A DNA stretch of 31,558 nt from Sulfurospirillum sp. UBA6790 (GTDB taxonomy: Bacteria > Campylobacterota > Campylobacteria > Campylobacterales > Sulfurospirillaceae), in contig DKFS01000058.1 in NCBI GenBank assembly GCA_002452855.1, positions 1 to 31,558 of the forward strand, read 5' to 3'. Shown here in pieces: positions 9,220-16,513 of this stretch (position 1 is its first letter; every line of letters begins with the position of its first letter). Below the pieces are notes generated by a model. It worked only from the letters and a program-made list of their open reading frames with translations, was not told the DNA's origin and ran no database searches. Made by a program: the position numbers and the translations under genes.

Positions 9220-10536
9220 TTAAGAAATAACAGCGACAATTGTTTCTTTGTCCGTGAGATTGGCGTCGTATTTGACGACCAAAATGTGCTCACTTTCATT
9301 ACGATACCACTCAACAATACCCTTAAGTCCTTTAAGGTGCTCAATGCGTGTTATGTCAAATTCGCCATACGGGATATAAATATTTTTATTGTGTTTTGGG
9401 TTTTGAAGCGAGGCAATCAGAAAAAGCCAGAGAATACAGGTAATAAAAATAACCCATGCAATTTCCATCATACCAAAGTGTTGTAAGAAGAAGCCGCCAA
9501 ACACACCGCCAATAAATGTCCCTGCGTAGCCAAAAGAGTTAAAAACGCCCAGTGCTGCGCCTTTTTGATGTACTTTTGCGTATTTACTTGCCATGGATTG
9601 CATGAGCGGTTCGTGCATATTAAAGCCGATAAAGAAGATGATAACGCCCACAATGAACCAAGAAGCGGAGTGTGCATACCCCATGATGACATAACTCAGT
9701 GCAAAAAAAGCAACACCAATCATCAGCATCTCTTTGGCTTTATGTTTTTTCTCACCCATAATCGCAGAAGGTCCCATTGCGATAACGCCGAAAATCATCG
9801 CAGGTAGGTACACCATCCACAACTCTTTTTTCACGTAGCCAAAGTTTTTGAGCATGATGATGGGAATCACTAAAAAAGCGAGTGTCATCATCCCTTTTTG
9901 AAGCAAATTGGTGATGTTCATTTTCATCAAATTTTTATCTTTAAAAATGTGTTTGAGTTGTGTTTCGTCTGCGCCGTAATGATGGACGATTTTAGGAGGA
10001 TTTGGTACTTTGGTAAAGAGAATGATAATAGCAAGTAACGAAAGCCCTGCTGTGATAAAAAAGAGTTTATCAACGCCATAATAACCGCCAATGACAGAGC
10101 CAAGCATCATCGAAATGGCAAAACTAGCGGCAATACTTCCACCCATAACCGCCATAGCGTGCGCGCGAACTTCCTCTTTGACCATGTCGCTAATCATCGC
10201 CGTTCCAACAGCGCCGATAGCACCTGCACCTTGTAAAAAACGACCAAACATTAAGGTATAGATACTGTCGCTAAATCCGCAGACGATGGAGCCAGCCATA
10301 AAAATAACCAGACCAATAAAAATCGTAATTTTACGTCCTATTTTATCGGAGAGAATACCAAAAGGAATTTGAAGAAGCATCTGTGTAATCGCATATCCGC
10401 CAATGGTGATACCGACTAAGAATTCGCTGGAGCCTTCTAAATGCAGTGCATAAACAGACAGAACAGGCAGAACGATAAAGAGACCTAAAAAACGGAGTGA
10501 GATAATCAAACTCAATGGAAAAATGGTTTTAATCAT
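9220..10536 (-). CDS. YajR-like MFS transporter with C-terminal soluble domain
   Basis: A 438-residue major facilitator of the drug:proton antiporter type. The cytoplasmic loop motif A is visible as GILSDKIGRK at 60-69, with twelve hydrophobic segments up to about residue 375. After the last helix comes a soluble tail of some 60 residues with alternating strands and helices (GEFDITRIEHLKGLKGI, then HILVVKYDAN). This architecture matches E. coli YajR, whose C-terminal YAM domain has a ferredoxin-like fold. The substrate is unknown; efflux is inferred from the family. The stop abuts the start of the YqaA-like gene. It is divergent from the 54-residue membrane protein gene. Confidence 0.85.
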   Translation of the reverse strand: MIKTIFPLSLIISLRFLGLFIVLPVLSVYALHLEGSSEFLVGITIGGYAITQMLLQIPFGILSDKIGRKITIFIGLVIFMAGSIVCGFSDSIYTLMFGRFLQGAGAIGAVGTAMISDMVKEEVRAHAMAVMGGSIAASFAISMMLGSVIGGYYGVDKLFFITAGLSLLAIIILFTKVPNPPKIVHHYGADETQLKHIFKDKNLMKMNITNLLQKGMMTLAFLVIPIIMLKNFGYVKKELWMVYLPAMIFGVIAMGPSAIMGEKKHKAKEMLMIGVAFFALSYVIMGYAHSASWFIVGVIIFFIGFNMHEPLMQSMASKYAKVHQKGAALGVFNSFGYAGTFIGGVFGGFFLQHFGMMEIAWVIFITCILWLFLIASLQNPKHNKNIYIPYGEFDITRIEHLKGLKGIVEWYRNESEHILVVKYDANLTDKETIVAVIS

Positions 10537-10638
10537 AGGCGAAAAAATCCTTGTAATGTATTCATGACAATTTTACCTTCCTTAAACTTTGAAAATTCTA
10601 TGAGATATGAAAATGAAACATTGTGCAAGGTTGTTTTA

Positions 10639-10647
10639 TGTTATAAT
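10639..10647 (+). promoter_or_regulatory. extended -10 promoter for the 54-residue protein gene
   Basis: TGTTATAAT is a perfect extended -10 (TGnTATAAT), 29 bases before the ATG at 10676, with no -35 evident, as is usual in this phylum. Confidence 0.65.
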
Positions 10648-10675
10648 CCTCACAACACATTTGAAAGGATGCACA

Positions 10676-10840
10676 ATGGATATTACACATATTTTAGGCT
10701 TTATGGGATGCGCCTTAATTTACTTTATCTCACTTTATTATATTGGGCTAAATCATTGGCTCGTTTTAGAAAATGACAAAATGTATGCACAATTTGATTC
10801 AATCAAAGCAGAGTTGGCAGCACTGAAAAAAGCTGCTTAA
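10676..10840 (+). CDS. 54-residue single-pass membrane protein, unknown function
   Basis: I start at ATG 10676, with GAAAGGAT upstream and a good promoter before it; an in-frame ATG at 10607 lies upstream of the -10 and would not be transcribed from it. The protein has one hydrophobic helix at about 5-24 (ILGFMGCALIYFISLYYIGL) and then a short charged, helical tail (DSIKAELAALKKAA) that could form a coiled coil. I do not recognise a family. A hairpin follows the stop and mltA begins 38 bases later. Confidence 0.7.
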   Translation: MDITHILGFMGCALIYFISLYYIGLNHWLVLENDKMYAQFDSIKAELAALKKAA

Positions 10841-10843
10841 ATC

Positions 10844-10864
10844 AAGAGGTACGAGCTACCTCTT
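10844..10864 (+). terminator. hairpin between the small membrane gene and mltA
   Basis: AAGAGGTA (10844-10851) and TACCTCTT (10857-10864) form a perfect 8-bp stem with a 5-base loop, followed by TTCCTT. The U-tract is poor, so it may be an attenuator or processing site in a joint mRNA with mltA. Confidence 0.5.
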
Positions 10865-10878
10865 TTCCTTGGATACCG

Positions 10879-11949
10879 ATGCGCTATTATTTCCCCCTTC
10901 TTCTTTGTTTTATGTTTGTGGTGAGCGGCTGTGCTCCAAAATCTTCTCCAACTCCTGAAGACCAAGCGTTAGTCACTTCTTTAGAAACAGGCAATGCACG
11001 TTTTGACGAGTTAGCTCAAAATGAAAATTTTGATGAACTCTTAGAGCTTTTCAAAGTGGATTGTAAAGCACCTTTAACACAAAAAGTGTATGGCAACGTA
11101 TGCCAACAAGCATTACATGTAAAAGATGCAAAGGCGTTTTTTAAAACCTCATTTGAACTGAAGCGCATTGAACCCAATGATCAACGCTCCATGCTGACTG
11201 GCTATTATGAACCGCTTTTGCATGGGAGTCTAAAAAAGACCGAACGCTTTAAATACCCCGTGTACGCAAAACCCAAAGATTTGCTCAAAATTGTCGGTGA
11301 AAATGATAAACAGATGCGTGGACGTTCCGTTAAAGGCAAAATGCTTCCTTATTTTACACGCGCTGAAATTGCTAAACACAAACTCAAAGCCGACGTTATT
11401 TGTTATGTCGATGACAAAATTGATTTGTATTTTATGGAAGTGCAAGGCTCAGGCAGAGTTGAATTGGATGATGGCAGGGTCATCTTTGTAGGTTTTTCCG
11501 ATACTAATGGCCATCAGTACAAGTCACTTGGACGAGAGATGATAAATCGAGGCATTTTTACCAGCGTGGAAGAGGTCTCTTTACAAAGTATTCGTGCATG
11601 GCTTTTAGCCCATCCCAAAGAGGTTGATTCCCTTTTAAATGCTAATCCTAGCTACGTTTTCTTTCGTAAAATGGAGCAAAAAGCAACAGGCAGTTTGGGG
11701 CTTGTTTTAACCCCAGAACGTTCAGCCGCTGTGGATAAAAGTTATATTCCTTTAGGCTCCCTCATCGCGGTACGTAGCCATTCGGATATTTACAGTGTCG
11801 ATAAATTTGTTTTTGCGCAAGATACGGGTGGCGCTATCAAGGGACCTAACAGGGCCGATATGTTTATGGGCTATGGACCTAGAGCACAATATGTAGCAGG
11901 TGAACTCAAAGCTCCACTTGAAGTGTGGATCATGCAACCGAAGTTTTAA
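10879..11949 (+). CDS. mltA: membrane-bound lytic murein transglycosylase A
   Basis: MltA cleaves glycan strands of peptidoglycan, forming 1,6-anhydro ends, and is anchored as a lipoprotein. The 356-residue protein has a short hydrophobic signal with the lipobox VSGC (Cys18). The MltA domain contains LTGYYEPLLHG near 102-112 and FMEVQGSGRV near 190. The C-terminal 3D-like part has QDTGGAIKGPNRADMFMGYG at 314-333, with conserved aspartates Asp315 and Asp327. Position 2 after Cys18 is Ala, which would favour outer-membrane sorting by the enteric rule. The ribosome site is weak. Residues 79-81 (Leu-His-Val) are encoded by a copy of the palindrome. Confidence 0.93.
   Translation: MRYYFPLLLCFMFVVSGCAPKSSPTPEDQALVTSLETGNARFDELAQNENFDELLELFKVDCKAPLTQKVYGNVCQQALHVKDAKAFFKTSFELKRIEPNDQRSMLTGYYEPLLHGSLKKTERFKYPVYAKPKDLLKIVGENDKQMRGRSVKGKMLPYFTRAEIAKHKLKADVICYVDDKIDLYFMEVQGSGRVELDDGRVIFVGFSDTNGHQYKSLGREMINRGIFTSVEEVSLQSIRAWLLAHPKEVDSLLNANPSYVFFRKMEQKATGSLGLVLTPERSAAVDKSYIPLGSLIAVRSHSDIYSVDKFVFAQDTGGAIKGPNRADMFMGYGPRAQYVAGELKAPLEVWIMQPKF
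11112..11123. repeat. TTACATGTAA palindrome, copy 4 (in mltA)
   Basis: Core at 11113-11122; read as TTA CAT GTA, giving Leu79-His80-Val81 of MltA. Confidence 0.8.
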
Positions 11950-11996
11950 ACAAAAATCGGTACAATAAACATTCATTTGCGTATGTGGAGTAGGGT

Positions 11997-12587
11997 TTGA
12001 GAATTATTTTAGCGACGTCGAATCAAGGCAAAGTCAAAGAGTTTCAATCGTGGATTCAAGAGTATGAAGTTATCGCGTACAGCGACATTATGCCCTCTTT
12101 TGAGATTGAAGAAACGGGAAATACGTTTAAAGAAAACGCGCTGATTAAAGCACGCGCTGTTTTTGAAAAACTGGACGATAAAAATGATATGGTCTTAAGT
12201 GATGACAGCGGTATTAGCGTGCCTGCATTAGGGGGTATTCCTGGAATTTACAGTGCGCGTTATGCGGGAATCAACGCAAATGCGAAAGATAACTTAAACA
12301 AACTGATTCAAACGCTTCAAGAGCACCATTTAAAAACAACGCCCGCGTATTATACAGCCGCCATTGCTTTGGTGTGCAAAAAAGGCGAGTTTTGCGTTCA
12401 CGGATGGATGCATGGAACCGCCATCGCAGAGGCTAAAGGCACCAATGGTTTTGGGTATGATCCGATGTTTATGCCATTAGGCTACGATAAAACGTTGGGT
12501 GAATTGGATGAGAGTGTGAAAAAAGCATTTTCGCATCGAGCGCGAGCATTAGCGTTGGCACATATCATCATTAACAGTTTGAAATAA
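11997..12587 (+). CDS. rdgB: dITP/XTP pyrophosphatase (RdgB/HAM1 family)
   Basis: This enzyme hydrolyses deaminated purine nucleoside triphosphates (dITP, XTP) to monophosphates, keeping them out of DNA and RNA. The 196-residue protein has the family pattern: ATSNQGKVKEF (6-16), LSDDSGISVPALGG (67-80) with the metal-binding acidic pair, GIYSARYAG (83-91), GFGYDPMFMP and a C-terminal SHRARAL. The start is TTG at 11997, six bases after GGAG (11987-11990); no closer ATG fits the N-terminus. A possible -10 (TACAAT) lies at 11961-11966, so it may be transcribed separately from mltA. Confidence 0.92.
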   Translation: MRIILATSNQGKVKEFQSWIQEYEVIAYSDIMPSFEIEETGNTFKENALIKARAVFEKLDDKNDMVLSDDSGISVPALGGIPGIYSARYAGINANAKDNLNKLIQTLQEHHLKTTPAYYTAAIALVCKKGEFCVHGWMHGTAIAEAKGTNGFGYDPMFMPLGYDKTLGELDESVKKAFSHRARALALAHIIINSLK

Positions 12588-12652
12588 AAACGTAATCAAA
12601 ATAAATTACACTGCTACACAGTGTTTGTGGCAGTCAAAACGTATTCAAAATA
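12587..12652 (+). repeat. pair of 17-base direct repeats after rdgB
   Basis: AAAACGTAATCAAAATA (12587-12603) and AAAACGTATTCAAAATA (12636-12652) match at 16 of 17 positions, spaced 49 bases apart, and bracket the first hairpin of the leader. Confidence 0.7.
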
Positions 12653-12812
12653 ATTCTACTAGGCTTTTTTGATAATGGCTATGGCGTATAGCTCTTATTA
12701 AAGAAGCCTTATCTTAACTTTAATTCTGCCAACATGTTGGCTAGCTTTAGCGCCCTAGTGGCTAATCAAAGGAGCTTTGCTCTTTTGGCGTGGTTGAGAC
12801 TTTAAAAAAGTC
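12610..12812 (+). promoter_or_regulatory. run of six hairpins: candidate structured leader RNA of the spermidine gene
   Basis: The 250-base gap between rdgB and carboxynorspermidine dehydrogenase has no gene but six successive stems. (1) 12610-12618 with 12626-12634, 9 bp. (2) 12661-12675 with 12695-12709, 15 bp, continued by GCTAT/ATAGC at 12678-12682 and 12688-12692. (3) GCCAACATGTTGGC, 12728-12741. (4) 12747-12765, short, with a bulge. (5) 12768-12775 with 12779-12786, 8 bp. (6) GACTTT/AAAGTC, 12798-12812. Stems 1, 2 and 5 hold only through G-U pairs (four in total), which points to RNA rather than DNA symmetry. I match it to no known riboswitch. A separate small RNA or stacked 3'-end hairpins of rdgB are alternatives. 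Confidence 0.55.
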
Positions 12813-12837
12813 AATTAAAACATTGAGAAGGATAAAA

Positions 12838-14052
12838 ATGGCAACAGTATTAATTATTGGTGCGGGTGGAGTGAGCCGTGTGGTCACTAAAAAATGTGCG
12901 ATGAACAGCGGTGTGTTTTCACACATTGTCTTGGCAAGCAGAACAAAAGCAAAATGTGACCAAATCGCAAAAGAGATTGAAGAATCTTTACATGTAAAGA
13001 TTGAAACCGCTGCGATAGACGCGGATGATGTGGATGCATTGGTCGCATTAATTGAAAAAGTAAAACCCGCTTTAGTGATGAATATCGCACTGCCTTACCA
13101 AGACCTTACGATTATGGATGCGTGCGTTAAAACGAAAGTCCCTTACCTTGATACCGCAAATTACGAACATCCAGACTTAGCAAAATTTGAATACAAAGAG
13201 CAATGGGCAAGAGATAAAGCGTTTAAAGATGCGGGCATTATGGCGCTTTTGGGCAGTGGATTTGACCCGGGCGTGACGAATGTTTTTTGCGCCTATGCCC
13301 AACAATATCTTTTCGATGAGATTAACTCTATCGACATTTTAGACTGTAACGCGGGCGACCATGGGTATGCATTTGCAACCAATTTTAACCCAGAAATCAA
13401 TCTTCGTGAAGTCAGCTCTAAAGGGCGTTATTGGGAAGAGGGCAAGTGGATAGAAACCGAGCCCGTTTCTGTGAAGATGGTGTGGGATTACCCCGAAGTA
13501 GGACCCAAAGACAGTTATTTACTCTACCATGAAGAGTTAGAATCTCTCGTTCAAAACATCAAGGGGTTGAAGCGTATTCGTTTCTTTATGACCTTTGGAC
13601 AAAGCTACCTCACTCATATGAAATGTTTGGAAAACGTGGGCATGCTTCGTATTGATGAGGTTGAAGTCGATGGCGTGAAAATCGTACCGATTCAACTCTT
13701 AAAAGCACTGCTTCCAGACCCTGCCAGTTTGGGACCTAGAACAGTAGGTTACACCAACATCGGCTGTGTGTTTGAAGGTCTGAAAGATGGCAAAAAACGC
13801 AAAGTGTATATCTACAATGTCTGTGACCACCAAGAGTGTTACCGTGAGACGGGTGCACAAGCGGTGAGTTACACCACGGGAGTTCCAGCAATGATTGGGG
13901 CGAAAATGATGTTAGAGGGTAAATGGAGCGGAAAAGGCGTTTTCAATATGGAACAGTTCGATGCAAAGCCGTTTATGGATGAACTAAACACCCAAGGGCT
14001 TCCATGGAAAATCATCGAAATGAAACCTGAAGAGACGTTCGAAGTCAAATAA
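12838..14052 (+). CDS. carboxynorspermidine dehydrogenase (saccharopine dehydrogenase-like)
   Basis: A 404-residue NAD(P)H-dependent enzyme of the saccharopine dehydrogenase family. The Rossmann glycine motif is VLIIGAGGVS at 4-13. The family is known to condense aspartate semialdehyde with putrescine or diaminopropane to carboxyspermidine or carboxynorspermidine; the decarboxylase partner is encoded at 20801-21946, which strongly supports this role over lysine metabolism. This is the alternative spermidine route shown in Campylobacter. I start at ATG 12838 behind GAGAAGGA; a GTG at 12790 is in frame but lies within the hairpin region and would add 16 residues before the Rossmann strand. Leu51-His52-Val53 is encoded by a palindrome copy. 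Confidence 0.9.
   Translation: MATVLIIGAGGVSRVVTKKCAMNSGVFSHIVLASRTKAKCDQIAKEIEESLHVKIETAAIDADDVDALVALIEKVKPALVMNIALPYQDLTIMDACVKTKVPYLDTANYEHPDLAKFEYKEQWARDKAFKDAGIMALLGSGFDPGVTNVFCAYAQQYLFDEINSIDILDCNAGDHGYAFATNFNPEINLREVSSKGRYWEEGKWIETEPVSVKMVWDYPEVGPKDSYLLYHEELESLVQNIKGLKRIRFFMTFGQSYLTHMKCLENVGMLRIDEVEVDGVKIVPIQLLKALLPDPASLGPRTVGYTNIGCVFEGLKDGKKRKVYIYNVCDHQECYRETGAQAVSYTTGVPAMIGAKMMLEGKWSGKGVFNMEQFDAKPFMDELNTQGLPWKIIEMKPEETFEVK
12987..12998. repeat. TTACATGTAA palindrome, copy 5 (in carboxynorspermidine dehydrogenase)
   Basis: Core at 12988-12997; flanks AATC and GATT extend it to a perfect 20-base palindrome (12983-13002). Encodes Leu-His-Val. Confidence 0.85.
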
Positions 14053-14060
14053 TCTTTCAA

Positions 14061-14095
14061 CCCAAAGCCTTTACATGTAAAGCTTTGGGTTTTTC
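14061..14095 (+). terminator. terminator of carboxynorspermidine dehydrogenase, built on the palindrome
   Basis: CCCAAAG (14061-14067) pairs with CTTTGGG (14083-14089), with TTTACATGTAAA in the upper stem and one bulged C, then TTTTTC. A good Rho-independent terminator eight bases after the stop. Confidence 0.8.
14070..14081. repeat. TTACATGTAA palindrome, copy 6
   Basis: Core at 14071-14080, at the tip of the terminator hairpin after carboxynorspermidine dehydrogenase. Confidence 0.85.
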
Positions 14096-14098
14096 TTC

Positions 14099-14110
14099 AT
14101 TACATGTAAA
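14099..14110. repeat. TTACATGTAA palindrome, copy 7
   Basis: Core at 14100-14109, only 29 bases after copy 6; its last bases run into the AAAAGGA ribosome site of the DsrE-like gene. Confidence 0.85.
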
Positions 14111-14119
14111 AGGACGAAT

Positions 14120-14458
14120 ATGTCAAAAAAAGCTAAAATCTTATGGACAACGGACAATAAAGAGACAGCGATGCATATGGTCTGTCTTTATGCGCACAAC
14201 GCTATCTTAAAAGGCTGGATGGATGAAGTTGAAGTACTGGTTTGGGGTGCTTCTCAAAGACTTATTGCCGAAGATGCAGAAGTTAGAGCGAAAGTCGAAG
14301 CCATGATTAAAGATGGTGTGAAAATCATTGCATGCCTTAAATGTGCCGACACAATGGACATAACAATTCCTCTACAAAGTTGTGGTATCAATGTTTTTTA
14401 CACAGGAGAGCTCTTAAGCTCTTGGATTCAATCAGGCGAGAGTATTGTGAGCGTGTGA
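14120..14458 (+). CDS. DsrE/DsrF-like small protein
   Basis: A 112-residue soluble protein with an alternating strand-helix pattern (KILWTTDN, then EVEVLVWG, then VKIIACLKCAD, then NVFYTGELL) typical of the DsrE/F fold. Members with a reactive cysteine carry or relay sulfur, but many such small proteins have no known role. Cys72, Cys75 and Cys88 are present; the ACLKCAD pair sits where family cysteines often lie. The ATG follows AAAAGGA, part of which belongs to palindrome copy 7. The stop overlaps the start of the dehydrogenase gene (TGATG), so the two are co-translated and perhaps act together. Confidence 0.75.
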   Translation: MSKKAKILWTTDNKETAMHMVCLYAHNAILKGWMDEVEVLVWGASQRLIAEDAEVRAKVEAMIKDGVKIIACLKCADTMDITIPLQSCGINVFYTGELLSSWIQSGESIVSV

Positions 14459-15285
14459 TGCGCCAGTCTATTTTAATCACGGGCTGTTCCAGCGGTATTG
14501 GTTATACGTGTGCGCATGGGCTGAAAAAGCTTGGGTATAACGTTTTTGCAACCTGTCGGGACGAAGATGATGTCAAACGTCTTGTGGCAGAAGGGCTCAA
14601 CGCATTTAAACTGGATTTGTGTGATTCTTCAAGTATTCATGTTGCACTTGCTTGGATGCTTTCTCAAAGCGGTGGACGCATTGATGTGCTTTTCAATAAC
14701 GCTGCTTACGGCCAACCAGGAGCGGTGGAAGATTTGAAGCGTGATGTGCTTCGTGAACAGTTTGAAACCAATGTCTTTGGGACACAAGAACTCACGAACT
14801 TGGTTCTACCCTATATGCGCAAACAAAAGAGTGGACGTATCATCTACAATAGTTCTATTTTAGGGCTTGTTGCGATGAGTTATCGTGGCGCGTATAATGC
14901 CAGCAAATTTGCAATTGAAGGACTTGCCGACACGCTTCGTTTAGAACTTCTTAACAGCGGTATTGATGTGGTTTTGATAGAACCAGGACCGATACGAAGC
15001 AACTTTCGAAAAAATGCGCTTTCGAAGTTTTTAAAATACATCGACCAAGAGCGCTCTTTTCATAAAGAAGTGTATGAACAAACCTTGAAACGACTGCAAA
15101 AAGAGGGCGATGCTCCCTTTACGTTAGGACCTGAAGCTGTTTTGGAAGTGGTTGTGCAAGCGATTGAGGCACGAAAACCAAAAATCCGTTATGCGGTGAC
15201 ATTCCCGACCAAACTTTTTAGGGTTTTAAAACGCATTTTCCCTACTTCATGGCTAGATAAAATCGCCTACAAAGCAGGTCAATAA
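14458..15285 (+). CDS. short-chain dehydrogenase/reductase
   Basis: A 275-residue classical SDR. It shows the cofactor motif ITGCSSGIG (7-15), NNAAYG (80-85), the catalytic serine region YNSSI (130-134) and the active-site YNASK with Tyr146 and Lys150. The C-terminal tail (FPTKLFRVLKRIFPTSW) is basic and hydrophobic and may touch the membrane, as in SDRs acting on lipids or retinol-like substrates. ATG 14458 overlaps the upstream stop; a longer in-frame start at 14341 would lie inside the DsrE-like gene and put residues before the Rossmann strand, so I reject it. Substrate unknown. Confidence 0.88.
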   Translation: MRQSILITGCSSGIGYTCAHGLKKLGYNVFATCRDEDDVKRLVAEGLNAFKLDLCDSSSIHVALAWMLSQSGGRIDVLFNNAAYGQPGAVEDLKRDVLREQFETNVFGTQELTNLVLPYMRKQKSGRIIYNSSILGLVAMSYRGAYNASKFAIEGLADTLRLELLNSGIDVVLIEPGPIRSNFRKNALSKFLKYIDQERSFHKEVYEQTLKRLQKEGDAPFTLGPEAVLEVVVQAIEARKPKIRYAVTFPTKLFRVLKRIFPTSWLDKIAYKAGQ

Positions 15286-15299
15286 ACTATAATACTTTC

Positions 15300-15346
15300 T
15301 TGACAAAATATTTTTTGTCTATTATAATGACAATAAATTTTTTGTC
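15300..15346 (+). promoter_or_regulatory. consensus promoter with twin inverted-repeat operators for the ATPase pair
   Basis: TTGACA (15300-15305), 17 bases, TATAAT (15323-15328): a perfect sigma-70 consensus, rare in a phylum where -35 boxes are usually weak. Two near-identical 18-base inverted repeats overlap it: GACAAAA/TTTTGTC at 15302-15319 over the -35 and spacer, and a GACAA/TTGTC version at 15329-15346 over the expected transcription start. They match at 16 of 18 positions and lie 27 bases apart. A repressor binding either would block the polymerase. No regulator gene adjoins. Confidence 0.75.
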
Positions 15347-15358
15347 AAAGGCAGAGTA

Positions 15359-16513
15359 ATGAAAAATATTGTCGGTCAAGTAGTACGTGGACAAGATTTT
15401 TGGGATCGAAAAAGCGAACTTGCCAAAATTTGGCACGCCATTGAAAACGGCACACATCCTTTACTCGTTGCGCCTAGACGTGTGGGGAAAACCTCCATCA
15501 TGTACAAAATTTTAGACGAACCAAAAGATGATTATGCGGTTGTGTATGTCAATACCGAGTCTGCCGACAGCGAAAATGATTTTTGGCACAAACTCTTTAA
15601 TGCTTTGATGGATGAAGAGTTTAAAAACAAAAACCAACAACGGCTAAAATCTTTTTATGCTCGTATTAAAACCATTTCAATTAAGAAAATTAGCACATCG
15701 GGTATTGAGTTTGATGATGGTAATGTGCTTGATTATTCAGAAGCTTTTGAGCGACTCGTCAAAGAGATAGACAGCGATAAAAAGCTGATTATCATGATGG
15801 ACGAGTTTGCTCAAACGATTGAAAATATCATTAAATACGCAAGCGCTCATGAAGCTGAATCTCTCTTAAAAACCCATCGCGCTCTTCGTCAAAATCCTAA
15901 GATTACCTCTAAAGTCACTTTTGTTTATGCCGGTTCTATCGGTTTAGAGAGTGTTGTTGCAAAGCTAGATGCAATGAAATTTATTAACGACTTAAATTCC
16001 ATTAAAGTAACGCCTTTATCTAAGGCTGAAGCCGTAGATTTTTCTCATTCTTTGTATCCTGAAATAGGAGATGATGAGGTTTCCTATCTTCTTGCGCGTA
16101 TAGAATGGTTGATTCCTTTTTATATTCAACTGATTATTCAAGAAATCCATACGATTCGCATGGAAAAAGTTTTACATGTAATCTCTCATGAAACTATCGA
16201 TCAAGCGATTGAGAGAGCATTGGATCATCGCAATCACTTTGAGCATTGGCTTGCACGCATCAAAAGTGCTTTTGAAAAAGATGAGTTTAAATTTGCAAAA
16301 GAAATTCTCAATTTACTTAGCGAACAAGGCGCATTAGAGTCTAAAGAGATAAGCAATCTTGCTGACAAATATACCCTTCCTCATGACCAAGCCAAAGAGA
16401 TTATTCATGCACTCATATATGACGGCTACATCAACAATGATGAAAACCCTAAAATATATCGTTTTAACTCTCCTATCTTAAAATTATGGTGGTATAAAAA
16501 TGTCGCAAATTAA
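15359..16513 (+). CDS. P-loop ATPase with winged-helix C-terminus (ATPase A)
   Basis: A 384-residue STAND/AAA-like ATPase of the kind often called 'archaeal ATPase' or simply ATP-binding protein. Walker A is APRRVGKTS (38-46), Walker B LIIMMDEF (143-150), and a sensor-1-like strand VTFVYAGSIG lies at 186-195. The C-terminus (about 308-372) reads as a winged helix and ends with SPILKLWW, a motif recurring in this class. The function is unknown; such proteins appear in defence, replication and signalling systems. It starts behind AAAGG and overlaps the next ATPase gene by 14 bases. Leu272-His273-Val274 is encoded by a palindrome copy. No membrane segment is seen. Confidence 0.8.
   Translation: MKNIVGQVVRGQDFWDRKSELAKIWHAIENGTHPLLVAPRRVGKTSIMYKILDEPKDDYAVVYVNTESADSENDFWHKLFNALMDEEFKNKNQQRLKSFYARIKTISIKKISTSGIEFDDGNVLDYSEAFERLVKEIDSDKKLIIMMDEFAQTIENIIKYASAHEAESLLKTHRALRQNPKITSKVTFVYAGSIGLESVVAKLDAMKFINDLNSIKVTPLSKAEAVDFSHSLYPEIGDDEVSYLLARIEWLIPFYIQLIIQEIHTIRMEKVLHVISHETIDQAIERALDHRNHFEHWLARIKSAFEKDEFKFAKEILNLLSEQGALESKEISNLADKYTLPHDQAKEIIHALIYDGYINNDENPKIYRFNSPILKLWWYKNVAN
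16171..16182. repeat. TTACATGTAA palindrome, copy 8 (in ATPase A)
   Basis: Core at 16172-16181, read as Leu-His-Val at residues 272-274. Confidence 0.8.

Noticed and set aside
12675..12701. eight-codon mini-ORF (MAMAYSSY) inside the large leader hairpin
   Set aside because: No ribosome site, and it is buried in a strong stem; attenuation by a leader peptide is possible but unsupported.
12790..12837. upstream GTG start for carboxynorspermidine dehydrogenase
   Set aside because: No ribosome site, and it overlaps the hairpins; ATG 12838 has GAGAAGGA and starts right at the Rossmann strand.
14341..14457. longer N-terminus for the short-chain dehydrogenase
   Set aside because: It would overlap the DsrE-like gene and place 39 unrelated residues ahead of the Rossmann strand; ATG 14458 fits the family.
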